Origin: an uncultured Flavobacteriales bacterium
GTDB taxonomy: Bacteria > Bacteroidota > Bacteroidia > Flavobacteriales_D > Sanyastnellaceae
NCBI GenBank assembly: GCA_905478325.1
Contig: CAJQIB010000030.1
Coordinates: forward strand, 1-34,833
Reading direction: 5' to 3'
Length of the DNA: 34,833 nt
The notes under the pieces are model-generated. The model ran no database searches and was not told the DNA's origin. It saw only the letters and a program-made list of their open reading frames with translations. This document shows positions 23,078 to 31,333 of this stretch, piece by piece (positions within the stretch are counted from its first letter, which is position 1; each line of letters begins with the position of its first letter). The translations under genes and the position numbers were made by a program.

Positions 23078-24706
23078 TTAAAAGGAATCGTGCGCGAGGT
23101 TGGCCTTTTCAAACGTGCCATCCTGTAAAATGGTTACAGCACGCTGCAGGCTTTCATTCAGCCCCGAAATCACACGGTAAAAAGTAGATTGCTGCAGCAT
23201 GTTTCGGCCAATCATGGCTTTGATTCGAAGTGAAATCGCATCTCGGGAAGTCTCCCAGCCATCCGCATCGAAGTCCACACCTTCCTCGTCAACGAAGGCT
23301 AAAAAATCGAGGGTCATCTTCTTGGACAGGACGAAGTCACGAATGAAATCATCTTCTGTAGGATACTCTTTTTCCAAGGCTTCCCGCCGCGAGTCAACAT
23401 AATTGAGCGCAAAGCGGTTGTCCAATCCTTTCCGCAAGATTCGGCTGAAAAACTCGGAATTGTCAGTGGTGTCGATTGGGACAAAAATGTCCGGTAGAAT
23501 TCCGCCACCTCCATAAACTGTTCGTTCTTGAAGCCGTGTGGTGAATTTCAGGCTGTCCGGCAATTCTAAACTATCGAGGCTGAGCAACTCACCCGATGCA
23601 TACCGTTCGTACTTCTCTTTGCGATACGCGTCCACGCCTTCGTCATACGGCTTTTGAATGCAGCGTCCGGAGGGAGTGTAGTATTTCTGAACAGTTAAAC
23701 GAACTGCGGAGCCGTCGGGTAGATTCACGGGGCGTTGAACCAAGCCCTTTCCAAAGCTGCGTCGTCCGACAATCAAGCCACGGTCCCAGTCTTGGATGGC
23801 TCCAGAAACAATTTCAGAGGCAGAGGCAGAGCCCTGATCAATCAATACCACCAACCGGCCTTTCTCAAAGCGCCCAGGGATTCGTGCTGTTGTATTTTCT
23901 CGAGGAAATGCGCGGCCTTCTGTATACACGAGCAACTTGTCTTCTGAGAGAAATTCGTCAGCCATTTGGATGGCTGTCCGCAGCATGCCCCCACCGTTTC
24001 CTTGCAGATCTAAAATCAAGTCGTCCATGCCTTGGGTACGCAACTTAGCGAGGGCCTCATACATCTCTGCCATGGTCGTCTTGGCAAATCGATTGACTTT
24101 GATGTAGCCAATGCCGGGTGCGACCATGTAGGATGCATCAACGGAAAAAATGGGGATTTTATCGCGAATGATTTCAAAGTCAAGCAACTTTCTTTCGCCA
24201 CTGCGCTTGATGCCCACGGTCACTTTGGTTCCCTTCGGTCCTTTGAGTAAGCGTTGGACATCCTTGTTCGTGACGCCTGTCCCAGCGACAACTTCTCCAT
24301 CCACGGTCACGATGCGGTCACCCGACATGATCCCCAGTTTCTCTGAGGGACCTCCTGAAATGGGAGAAACAACCATGATGGTATCCTTGAAAATATTGAA
24401 TTGAATTCCGACACCTTCAAAATTTCCATTGAGGGGTTCATCCGCCGCTTTCAATTCATCCGCAGGGATATAGACGGAGTGGGGGTCCATTTCCTCCAAC
24501 ATGCCAACGATGGCAGCTTCAACCAGCGCCTCTGAATCGACATCTTCAACATAAATCTGGTTGACATAGTAGAGCAGGGCGTTGAACTTTTGACCTTGCG
24601 TTTGACTCGGTGTTTTGTTCTCTTGAGCTTGAAGGCCATTGAAGCCAATCGACCCTGCAGTCGCTACAAGGCAAAAGACGAGAGAGATAAAAGAAGATTG
24701 TGCCAT
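23078..24706 (-). CDS. Carboxy-terminal processing protease (S41, CtpA-type)
   Basis: 542 residues. A signal peptide or membrane anchor covers 1-28 (SFISLVFCLVATAGSIGF...LQAQE). A PDZ domain covers about 95-180 (GNFEGVGIQFNIFKDTIMVV, GIMSGDRIVTVDG). The S41 catalytic core follows: GYIKVNRFAKTT, DLILDLQGNGGGML, and the Ser/Lys dyad in DQGSASASEIVSGAI (Ser295) and RRSFGKGLVQ (Lys320, with Gln324). The C-terminal region (365-542) is helical and typical of Bacteroidota members. These proteases trim C-termini of periplasmic proteins. The gene is divergent from the secreted protease gene and upstream of the DUF1573 lipoprotein gene. Confidence 0.95.
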   Translation of the reverse strand: MAQSSFISLVFCLVATAGSIGFNGLQAQENKTPSQTQGQKFNALLYYVNQIYVEDVDSEALVEAAIVGMLEEMDPHSVYIPADELKAADEPLNGNFEGVGIQFNIFKDTIMVVSPISGGPSEKLGIMSGDRIVTVDGEVVAGTGVTNKDVQRLLKGPKGTKVTVGIKRSGERKLLDFEIIRDKIPIFSVDASYMVAPGIGYIKVNRFAKTTMAEMYEALAKLRTQGMDDLILDLQGNGGGMLRTAIQMADEFLSEDKLLVYTEGRAFPRENTTARIPGRFEKGRLVVLIDQGSASASEIVSGAIQDWDRGLIVGRRSFGKGLVQRPVNLPDGSAVRLTVQKYYTPSGRCIQKPYDEGVDAYRKEKYERYASGELLSLDSLELPDSLKFTTRLQERTVYGGGGILPDIFVPIDTTDNSEFFSRILRKGLDNRFALNYVDSRREALEKEYPTEDDFIRDFVLSKKMTLDFLAFVDEEGVDFDADGWETSRDAISLRIKAMIGRNMLQQSTFYRVISGLNESLQRAVTILQDGTFEKANLAHDSF

Positions 24707-24785
24707 GGCTCCATCAATATTGAACGCTCAAGTTACCGCTCATTGGCGGAGTGAGAAATAACGGGACGCCCCAATTTTCCCCAAA

Positions 24786-24812
24786 TTGTTTAGAATAAAC
24801 CCCGTAATTTTA
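24786..24812 (+). promoter_or_regulatory. Candidate Bacteroidota promoter for the secreted protease gene
   Basis: TTG at 24786-24788 is followed after 16 bases by TAATTTTA at 24805-24812, a match to TAnnTTTG in all but the last base. The box ends 19 bases before the ATG at 24832. This is the only candidate in the window with a -33 element near the expected distance. Confidence 0.45.
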
Positions 24813-24831
24813 GCGCTCAACCTGTAAGAAC

Positions 24832-26562
24832 ATGAGAACCCGATTGGATTGTAGCCCTTTATGGAATGGCTTAGCCCTGCTGTTTGTTTTGATGAGCGCA
24901 CCGCCTTCAGCCTCGAGTCAGCTGTCTATGGTGGAGTCAAGTGCCGCTATAACGCCCGTTGTGCAGCTTGAAGCGCCAGGAATGGATCAGCTTTTAGCAC
25001 GAGCCTGGTGGCACGAAGAGAATACGGGAAAGACGATGCAGGGTCATATTGTAGAGGCTGATATTGATTTTTTCGAAGAGGCTCTTCATGAAGTTTCTAG
25101 CGGCGTCGAATCGTGGCAATTGCTTGTAAACATTGCAAATGCGCCGGCACTTTGTGTGTATTTTGAATCCTTTCATTTGCCTGTCGGGGGCGAGCTCACT
25201 TTAGAATCACCGGAAGGTGCTTTTGAGATTCCCTTTGTGGAAGGTCCCATCGATCATCGAGAGAACAACGATCACGGATTGTTTGTGAGTGGTGAAGTCC
25301 CTGGAGAAGTTGGTTTGCTCCGGTATACACAGCCTGTGGGTACGGTCGGAACACCTTCCCTTCACATCAATGGGGTTGGCGTGCTTTTTCGATTTCTTTG
25401 GTTGGACGGTGAATACGACGTTCTGTTCGAAAACAACCGCGGTTCAGATCCGTGCGAAGTGAATGTGAATTGTCCGGAGGGTGAGGACTGGGTTTGCCAG
25501 CGAGATGCGGTTGTTCGCCTGAGGATTACGCAAGATGGTGGGATCTTTTTGTGCTCGGGTGCGATGGTCAACAATACGGCTCAGGATTGCAAGCAAATGT
25601 TGCTGAGTTCATTTCACTGTGCCGATGCTGTTGAAGAGAATGAATGGGCCTTGTTGAAGGTGCGTTACAACTATGAGTTTTTTGAATGCGAAGGCATTTC
25701 AAGTTTCAATTCGCACGTCCGCACAGGGGTCGAGTTTCTGACTAGCTCGGATGATGCTGTGGGAAACAACATCAATGGTTCCGACTTTTTGCTCTTGGAA
25801 GTAGAGGACAATGTCTTTGATTCTTGGGTTCCTTTTTATGCAGGGTGGGATGTTTCGGGCGAGAATCCAGAAGAGGGGGTGGGCATCCACCATCCTGCTG
25901 GTGATCGCAAGAAGATTTCGACCTACGTCAATTCACCAACCAATAGCAGCGCGTACCACCCGGGGGCACACTGGCGTGTTTACTGGACGGAGACAGAAAC
26001 AAACCACGGCGTGACCGAAGGAGGCTCGTCGGGTTCTCCATTGTTTGATCAAAACGGACTGATTGTAGGCACCTTAACCGGAGGAGCTTCGTTTTGTACC
26101 AGCCCCAATTCACCCGACTACTACGGCAAGATGAGTTACCATTGGGATGGCAATAACCCCATCACCGAAGTGGAAAAGCTGTACAATTTCTTGGACCCTC
26201 AGGGAACCGGAATCGAGGTGTTAGAGGGAAGCTACGTGACCGAATTTGAAACGCCTTGCGCCGGCCAGTCTGTTTGTGGGATTGTTGATGTGGAAGAGCA
26301 GTGGCTTCGGGAAAACACGTGGTCACTGCACCCGAATCCATCGAACGCACTGGTCACACTGCAATGGTCTGGCGAATTGCGCGCTCAGGAGGTGAGGCTC
26401 TATGACCAAACAGGACGGCCGGTTGAGACGATCTCCTTCAAAGGCATCCAGAATCCGCAGTTTTCGGTAGCCCACTTGCCTTCAGGCCTGTACTATGTCA
26501 CATTGCAAACGGAGGGCGGTGCGACCGCTACGCGAAAATTGATGGTGGCAAGCGCTCAGTGA
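24832..26562 (+). CDS. Secreted trypsin-like (lysyl-endopeptidase-like) protease with T9SS type A tag
   Basis: 576 residues. Signal peptide 1-30. A beta-rich propart runs to about 205. The peptidase core has a trypsin-type triad: His262 in LSSFHCAD, Asp318 in GSDFLLLEVED and Ser400 in EGGSSGSPLFD. The blocks EGVGIHHPAGDRKKIS and W..GVTEGGSSGSP match the lysyl endopeptidase (S1) family. Cysteines 208, 214, 222, 241, 253 and 263 suggest disulfides. Residues about 498-574 are a T9SS type A sorting domain: LHPNPSNALVTLQW, VRLYDQTGRPV, LPSGLYYVTLQT and final ATRKLMVA. It is expected to act outside the cell on proteins. The 3' end overlaps the convergent mutS2 gene by 7 bases. Confidence 0.93.
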   Translation: MRTRLDCSPLWNGLALLFVLMSAPPSASSQLSMVESSAAITPVVQLEAPGMDQLLARAWWHEENTGKTMQGHIVEADIDFFEEALHEVSSGVESWQLLVNIANAPALCVYFESFHLPVGGELTLESPEGAFEIPFVEGPIDHRENNDHGLFVSGEVPGEVGLLRYTQPVGTVGTPSLHINGVGVLFRFLWLDGEYDVLFENNRGSDPCEVNVNCPEGEDWVCQRDAVVRLRITQDGGIFLCSGAMVNNTAQDCKQMLLSSFHCADAVEENEWALLKVRYNYEFFECEGISSFNSHVRTGVEFLTSSDDAVGNNINGSDFLLLEVEDNVFDSWVPFYAGWDVSGENPEEGVGIHHPAGDRKKISTYVNSPTNSSAYHPGAHWRVYWTETETNHGVTEGGSSGSPLFDQNGLIVGTLTGGASFCTSPNSPDYYGKMSYHWDGNNPITEVEKLYNFLDPQGTGIEVLEGSYVTEFETPCAGQSVCGIVDVEEQWLRENTWSLHPNPSNALVTLQWSGELRAQEVRLYDQTGRPVETISFKGIQNPQFSVAHLPSGLYYVTLQTEGGATATRKLMVASAQ

Positions 26563-28748
26563 GCGACCCACGTTAATTTTTCCAATTCTACGCGGGTTCG
26601 AAATGATCCGAATAGAACAAGGGCATGCCCTTGATTCAATTCAATGACTTCACCCCGCTCTTTTCCGCCATTGCGAAGCCTGACGATGGAACCGACTTGG
26701 ATGCGGTCCACAAAATGCTTTGGGCGTTTTTTCGGAGCACGGGCTGCGGAGGCTTTGCGCTTGGCCAAAGTGTCTTTGGCGGCGCTGTCCAATTTGGAGC
26801 GTTCCATGGCCAGGTATTTCCGGACGTCTTCAAAAAGCTCCTTGTTTTTACTCTCAGCTTGATACCGATCAACAAATTGAAGCAGCCGTCGTCCGCGGTT
26901 TAGCGCGGCATTTTGTTCCTCTGCTACCGTTTGTTGGTGAATGGATCGCTCATCCAAATGCGCTTGATTCGAGTCGAGTTGGAACCGCAGTTGGTCGTTT
27001 TCCAATTCTTTTCGCAGGTTTCGATCTGTGATTTTGGAAAGGGTGTTCTTCTCTTTTTGAAGTTCACCGATCAGTTCATCCAACCGGACCTTGCGCCCAT
27101 CTAACTTGCCTTTCGCTCGATTGATGAGGTCGTCGTCGATTCCATTGATGGTAGCGACTTCGAAGGTGAACGAACTTCCGGGGGTGCCAATGTCCAACTT
27201 GAACAGCGGCTCGAGGGATTCTCTGTCGAATCGCATCGAACCATTCAAAGCTTCGGGCAGTTGCGCAGCGCGCGATTTGATGTTGGCGTAGTGTGTGGTG
27301 ATGACCCCGAAACAACCCCGGTGATAGAGTTCTTCAAAAAACACTTCGGCCAATGCTCCGCCGAGTTCAGGGTCCGATCCGGTTCCAAACTCATCCAATA
27401 AAAGGAGGGCCCGCCCATTGGCCACCTCGAGAAACCCTTTCATGCGGTTGAGGCGATAGCTGTACGTGCTTAGTTGGTTTTCGATGCTCTGGTTGTCTCC
27501 GATGTCGGTGAGCAATGCGTCGAAAAACCCCATTTCACTGTTGGGGTGTGCCGGTACCATGAGCCCGCTTTGAAGCATGGCTTGCAACAACCCTACGGTT
27601 TTGAGCGTGATGGACTTTCCGCCTGCATTGGGTCCAGAAATAACCAGCATCCGCCCTTTGGGATGAAGCGCAATGGTTTGCGGTTCCGTATTCATCCCCG
27701 CCTTTTCATTTTGCAGGTAAAGAAGAGGATGGTACGCTTGAATCAAGTGAAAGCCGCTTTCTGTTCGCAAGCCCGGGAGGTCTCCACCCATTTCCTGAGC
27801 GAGTTGCACTTTGGCTCGAATCCAGTCCAATTCGACCAGCAATATTTGATACGCCTTGATCAGCGGAAGGTGCTTCCGGATCCCTTGTGTTAGATCACGG
27901 AGGATGCGTAGAATCTCTTTGCGCTCATCGTCTCGCAACATTTCCATCTCAAAATTGAGTGAAATATTGACTGCTGGCTCGATGAATGTGATGCTGCCAT
28001 TGTTGGACTGTCCTAGGACGGTTCCGGGCACTTTTCGTTTGTGCGTGCTGTTGATCGAAAGCACGCGACGGTCATTGATAAAACCTTCCTTGGTGTCGGC
28101 TAGCCATCCGCGTTCAGCGCAATCTTTGAGGGACTTGATGAATTGGCGATTGATAGATCGTCTCACACGGATCATGTCTTCTCGAATGGTGACCAGCTTT
28201 GCGGAAGCATTGCTCCGGACATTCCCCTTGGCATCAAAGACCTTGTCAATGGGATCAATGAGTTCCGTGGTAGCCTTGACGTTGCGCAATAAATAGAAGA
28301 GGCGGGGGTTGATGGAATCCCGCCCTTGAAGTGCGGCAACGACATCATTGATCGTTTCAGATGCGACGCGCAAGCGCATGAATTGCGGTTCACTTAATAC
28401 AGACTCTCGAATGTTAAGACGCTCAATTTCCCGATGGATTTCGTCGCAACCTACCGCTGGAAATGGAATGGATTCACGCCGTATTTGAAGAAACTCTTTG
28501 GTCTCCTCCAGCGCACGCACCATCCGTTTTCTGTTGCGGAAGGGTTTCAAAGTTTGAGCACGCTCTTGTGCGGTTGGGTTGTGGCAATACCCCAGCAATA
28601 ACGTTCTTATGGCATTGAACTCCAGGTCACGTGAAGTTTGGGTGTCAAAGGCGCCCATGTAGTCGCCGCTCCAAACGTGCTGCGAGCTTTTGGTGCGCAG
28701 CTTTTGCGTCTTTTTAGGGTTGGTTCCCTTATTGCTTTCCGGATGCAT
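26556..28748 (-). CDS. mutS2: MutS2-family ATPase lacking the Smr domain
   Basis: 730 residues. Core domain with Walker A GPNAGGKS (372-379) and Walker B LLLLDEFGTGSD (448-459), then GVITTHYANIK. A long helical clamp lies before it (100-320) and a coiled coil follows (about 545-670). The end (683-727) is a small KOW-like barrel, GSIVRLRNGGKERGEV..LNQGHALVLFG. Full-length MutS2 carries a C-terminal Smr nuclease domain of about 80 residues; the protein stops before it. MutS2 has been linked to recombination and, in Bacillus, to splitting collided ribosomes. The ATG at 28748 is 2 bases after the miaA stop, which supports this start; Met31 (28658) would fit the homologous core better. The first 30 residues are polar and Lys-rich. 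Confidence 0.9.
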   Translation of the reverse strand: MHPESNKGTNPKKTQKLRTKSSQHVWSGDYMGAFDTQTSRDLEFNAIRTLLLGYCHNPTAQERAQTLKPFRNRKRMVRALEETKEFLQIRRESIPFPAVGCDEIHREIERLNIRESVLSEPQFMRLRVASETINDVVAALQGRDSINPRLFYLLRNVKATTELIDPIDKVFDAKGNVRSNASAKLVTIREDMIRVRRSINRQFIKSLKDCAERGWLADTKEGFINDRRVLSINSTHKRKVPGTVLGQSNNGSITFIEPAVNISLNFEMEMLRDDERKEILRILRDLTQGIRKHLPLIKAYQILLVELDWIRAKVQLAQEMGGDLPGLRTESGFHLIQAYHPLLYLQNEKAGMNTEPQTIALHPKGRMLVISGPNAGGKSITLKTVGLLQAMLQSGLMVPAHPNSEMGFFDALLTDIGDNQSIENQLSTYSYRLNRMKGFLEVANGRALLLLDEFGTGSDPELGGALAEVFFEELYHRGCFGVITTHYANIKSRAAQLPEALNGSMRFDRESLEPLFKLDIGTPGSSFTFEVATINGIDDDLINRAKGKLDGRKVRLDELIGELQKEKNTLSKITDRNLRKELENDQLRFQLDSNQAHLDERSIHQQTVAEEQNAALNRGRRLLQFVDRYQAESKNKELFEDVRKYLAMERSKLDSAAKDTLAKRKASAARAPKKRPKHFVDRIQVGSIVRLRNGGKERGEVIELNQGHALVLFGSFRTRVELEKLTWVAH

Positions 28749-28750
28749 GA

Positions 28751-29755
28751 TCAGGTCATCGGGGGGTCTGTTCCGTCAAGAGGGGCAGGAGACCATCCCC
28801 GCTCTGCACAGCAAGCCATGGCCCAATTGAATGCCGCCATGCGATTGGAGGCGTCAAACCAATTGATTCCGTCCATGCGTTTGAACCAGGTCATTTGACG
28901 CTTTGCAAACTGCCGGGTATGGACTTGAATGGCAGAAATGGCTTGGTCGCGAGATAGTTTTCCGTCGAAGTGATCGAACCACTCTCGATACCCTACCGTT
29001 TGCAGTGCATTGAGATGCGCCTTGGGATGCAGTTCACGCGCTTCAGACTCAAACCCACTTTCGACCATCTGTGCTACTCGGGCGTTGATCCGGTCGACGA
29101 GCCATTCGCGGTTCATTTCCAGTCCAATGATGCGGATATCGAAAGGTCTTTCCGCTGCGGAGTTGCTGTGGTGAGAAGAAAAAGGTTTTCCACTGGCCAA
29201 ACACACTTCCAAAGCGCGAATGACGCGTTGTGTGTTGGACCGATCCATTTTGGCATAATGAATGGGATCCAATTCCTTGAGTTGTTTGAGCAGCGAGTCG
29301 GCGCCGTTTTCTTCGAGCTCTTTGTGAAGGCGTTCACGGATTTCAACCGAAGCAGGCACTTCGTCGAGTCCTTCCAATACAGCTTTGATGTACAATCCAC
29401 TGCCTCCTACCATGACAGCGGTCCGATGGCTCGAGAACCAGTTCTCTAACCACTTCAAGGCTTCCTTCTCGAATTGTCCAGCGCTGTACAACTTCTCGAC
29501 ATCCAAGAAATCGACAAAGTGATGGGGCACTTCTGCACATTCAGTGGCCGTTGGTTGCGCCGTTCCAATGCGCATGTCACGGTAGACTTGGCGAGAATCG
29601 GCGTTCAGTATTTCACATCCTAGCCATTTTGCCAATCCAATGGCCATGCTTGTTTTGCCAATGGCAGTGGGCCCAACTACGACAAAAAGTAGTGGGCGTT
29701 CACCGGGCGTAAGGGGTGCCGATGGCGAGTGGTGAGAGGATGCGGAAGGGGTCAA
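28751..29755 (-). CDS. miaA: tRNA dimethylallyltransferase
   Basis: 334 residues, slightly long because of a 21-residue Ser/Pro-rich N-terminus before the P-loop. The enzyme attaches a dimethylallyl group to A37 of tRNAs that read codons starting with U. Seen: VVGPTAIGKTS (P-loop), ILNADSRQVYRDMRIGTAQPT (substrate-binding DSRQ(V/I)Y), VPHHFVDFLD, MVGGSGLYIKAVLEGLDEVP, and the C-terminal TVGYREWFDHFDG and TRQFAKRQMTWFK. The gene lies in a tight minus-strand operon: 15 bases after the pRiA4b-like gene and 2 bases before mutS2. Confidence 0.95.
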   Translation of the reverse strand: MTPSASSHHSPSAPLTPGERPLLFVVVGPTAIGKTSMAIGLAKWLGCEILNADSRQVYRDMRIGTAQPTATECAEVPHHFVDFLDVEKLYSAGQFEKEALKWLENWFSSHRTAVMVGGSGLYIKAVLEGLDEVPASVEIRERLHKELEENGADSLLKQLKELDPIHYAKMDRSNTQRVIRALEVCLASGKPFSSHHSNSAAERPFDIRIIGLEMNREWLVDRINARVAQMVESGFESEARELHPKAHLNALQTVGYREWFDHFDGKLSRDQAISAIQVHTRQFAKRQMTWFKRMDGINWFDASNRMAAFNWAMACCAERGWSPAPLDGTDPPMT

Positions 29756-29770
29756 GTGGCCGTTGCGTAT

Positions 29771-30364
29771 TCAAAGAAGGTCTCCATAATCATCGATATT
29801 GTCCATCTCCCCACCCTGTGTTTCGTCTTCATCTTCGTCTCCGCTGAGGTAAGCATCCAGTTCAGGGTCTCCCGTTTTGTATGGTTCAGCGTCACCATTT
29901 TTCGCTCGTTCAATTTCTTCGGCCAATGACGCGAGGTCATCCAGCCCTTCTGGTTGACGGCTGTTCGGGTCTGGCGCCGTTCCAAATTGTAGCATCAGTC
30001 GGGGGTAGGCAATGGTTTCATCGGCCTCTTCCAAAGACAGGGGCTCCAAATAGAAGCACCACATTCTCAAGTAGTCGTACGCATAGACTCCTCGCGCTTC
30101 TAACGTGGGCAACAGATCACCAACGGTGGTTGATTCCATGCTTGGCAATTCGGGAGACATGGACATCAGAGGGATTTCGTCACCGCGATCCCACGCATCA
30201 TTGCTTTTGAAAAATGAAGCCATTTCCGGAGCATTGTTCCAGTCGAAAGCATCCAATGTTGCCAAATGCAGGTGCTCCAAAGGGGCACTCATTTCAATTT
30301 CGATGTCCCGAAAAACATCGTCTTCGGTGTCTAGAATTACACGGAGTTTAAGAATCGAAGCCAT
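29771..30364 (-). CDS. Plasmid pRiA4b ORF-3-like (IS1096 passenger TnpR-like) protein
   Basis: 197 residues, cytosolic. The first 140 residues look like the pRiA4b ORF-3 fold: LKLRVILDTEDDVFRDIEIE, EHLHLATLDAFDWNNAP, then an acidic linker and the block VGDLLPTLEARGVYAYDYLR followed by MWCFYLEPLS. The C-terminal 55 residues are very acidic (DPELDAYLSGDEDEDETQGG). Bacteroidota carry this family as an ordinary chromosomal gene, and it is not evidence of a mobile element here. The function is unknown. It is 3 bases after ytxJ and 15 before miaA, so it shares their operon. Confidence 0.75.
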   Translation of the reverse strand: MASILKLRVILDTEDDVFRDIEIEMSAPLEHLHLATLDAFDWNNAPEMASFFKSNDAWDRGDEIPLMSMSPELPSMESTTVGDLLPTLEARGVYAYDYLRMWCFYLEPLSLEEADETIAYPRLMLQFGTAPDPNSRQPEGLDDLASLAEEIERAKNGDAEPYKTGDPELDAYLSGDEDEDETQGGEMDNIDDYGDLL

Positions 30365-30367
30365 GGC

Positions 30368-30697
30368 TTAAAGGTACGCTTTGACGGCCGTTGGGTCAAT
30401 GTGGTGGTGGTTGGCATGGTGGATGCACTTGCCATCTCGAATGACCAGCATTTGCGGCGATTCGTGGTGAATGCCGAGCGCCTCGGAAATGTTCTGACTC
30501 ACATCTCGGTGATTCAATAGATCCAAGAGTAGGGGACGCACAGTCGCAGGGAGATCCCACTGACTCGTTGTCAACTTTAGCGCCATGCGGCTGATGCTGC
30601 ACCGCGTACTGTGTTTGAACACGACCACAAGCTGCTCATGCGAGGCAGTCAATGCTGCTTGAAATGTTTCCTTAGAGTCCAATGTTTCCCAATCCAT
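30368..30697 (-). CDS. ytxJ: Bacillithiol-system redox-active protein YtxJ (monothiol bacilliredoxin-like)
   Basis: 109 residues from the ATG at 30697. The frame stays open upstream to 30757, but that would overlap the divergent gene and the -7 elements, so 30697 is chosen. It has a thioredoxin-like fold with the family signature VVFKHSTRCSISRMALK (about 25-41), where Cys33 is the single active cysteine, then LLDLLNHRDVSQNISEALGI and HHESPQMLVIRDGK. YtxJ-type proteins are thought to take bacillithiol off oxidised cysteines. Together with bshC at 12293 it shows that this organism uses bacillithiol. It is the first gene of the minus-strand operon ending with mutS2. Confidence 0.92.
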   Translation of the reverse strand: MDWETLDSKETFQAALTASHEQLVVVFKHSTRCSISRMALKLTTSQWDLPATVRPLLLDLLNHRDVSQNISEALGIHHESPQMLVIRDGKCIHHANHHHIDPTAVKAYL

Positions 30698-30706
30698 TTG
30701 AAGCGG

Positions 30707-30714
30707 TAAATTTG
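30707..30714 (+). promoter_or_regulatory. -7 element TAAATTTG for the TPR membrane protein gene
   Basis: Exact match to TAnnTTTG on the plus strand, 23 bases before the ATG at 30738. It faces the minus-strand element at 30720-30727 with 5 bases between them. No -33 at normal distance was found. Confidence 0.5.
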
Positions 30715-30719
30715 TCCCA

Positions 30720-30727
30720 CAAAAGTA
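30720..30727 (-). promoter_or_regulatory. -7 element TACTTTTG for the ytxJ operon
   Basis: Exact match to TAnnTTTG on the minus strand, 22 bases before the ytxJ ATG at 30697. A TTTG lies 27 bases upstream (30755-30758, minus strand), longer than normal for a -33. Confidence 0.5.
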
Positions 30728-30737
30728 CCACGAGTTC

Positions 30738-31271
30738 ATGGACACGCGCATCATCAAAATCGCATTAGCGTTAGGTAGTTTGGCTTATGCCATTTCATTG
30801 TTTCTAAAAGGACATATCGGGAGTGGAGTAGGCATGGTTCTGGTGTGTGCTCTATTTGTGTTAATGACCCTTCAGAGTTTGCGGTTGATCATGGCATTTG
30901 TCAACCTGCGTCAACAGAAAATGGACGACGCACGAAAGTGGCTGAGCCGTGTGAATCCCAAGCATCTTTGGCCACGAAGACGCGGGTATTGGTACTTTTT
31001 GATGGGCAGCTTGGCCATGGAGCATAACATGAATGACGCCGAACGTTTGTTGCGTGAGGCGTTGGAAATGGGGTTGAAGCAAGACCATGATAAAGCCGCC
31101 GTCAAATTGAATTTGGCCGTCGTGGCTTCAGCGAAACGTAAGCCTAAATTGGCCAAAGCCCTGCTCGCTGAATGCAAGCGTTTGGACAAGAAGGGCATGC
31201 TGAAGAAGGACATCAAACAGGTGGAGGCTGCCATTCAAAATCCACAGGTCATGCGCATGCGCGGCCGATAA
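30738..31271 (+). CDS. Membrane protein with two TM helices and TPR-like repeats
   Basis: 177 residues. Two transmembrane helices at about 6-23 (IKIALALGSLAYAISLFL) and 28-52 (GSGVGMVLVCALFVLMTL). The remaining cytosolic part has a helical repeat pattern like tetratricopeptide repeats: QKMDDARKWLSRVNP, YWYFLMGSLAMEHNMNDAER followed by LLREAL, and AAVKLNLAVVASAKRKPKLA followed by KALLAEC. The C-terminus is highly basic. Not recognised as a named family; it is probably a scaffold for a membrane-bound complex. The gene is alone, divergent from ytxJ, and converges on the E1 dehydrogenase gene (62 bases, with no clear hairpin). Confidence 0.8.
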   Translation: MDTRIIKIALALGSLAYAISLFLKGHIGSGVGMVLVCALFVLMTLQSLRLIMAFVNLRQQKMDDARKWLSRVNPKHLWPRRRGYWYFLMGSLAMEHNMNDAERLLREALEMGLKQDHDKAAVKLNLAVVASAKRKPKLAKALLAECKRLDKKGMLKKDIKQVEAAIQNPQVMRMRGR

Positions 31272-31333
31272 GGAAGGACAACGATCCGTTTTCGATGGGA
31301 TGTGGCTTTTGCCGTCTCAGGTCCAACTCCAAG

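Noticed and set aside
23596-24048. 150-codon open frame antisense to the ctp protease
   Set aside because: It is opposite the catalytic core of CtpA and has no start context or domain.
29771-30364. Mobile-element signal from the IS1096 passenger (TnpR-like) label
   Set aside because: The label comes from a family name; no transposase, inverted repeats or target duplications are seen, and the gene sits inside a housekeeping operon.
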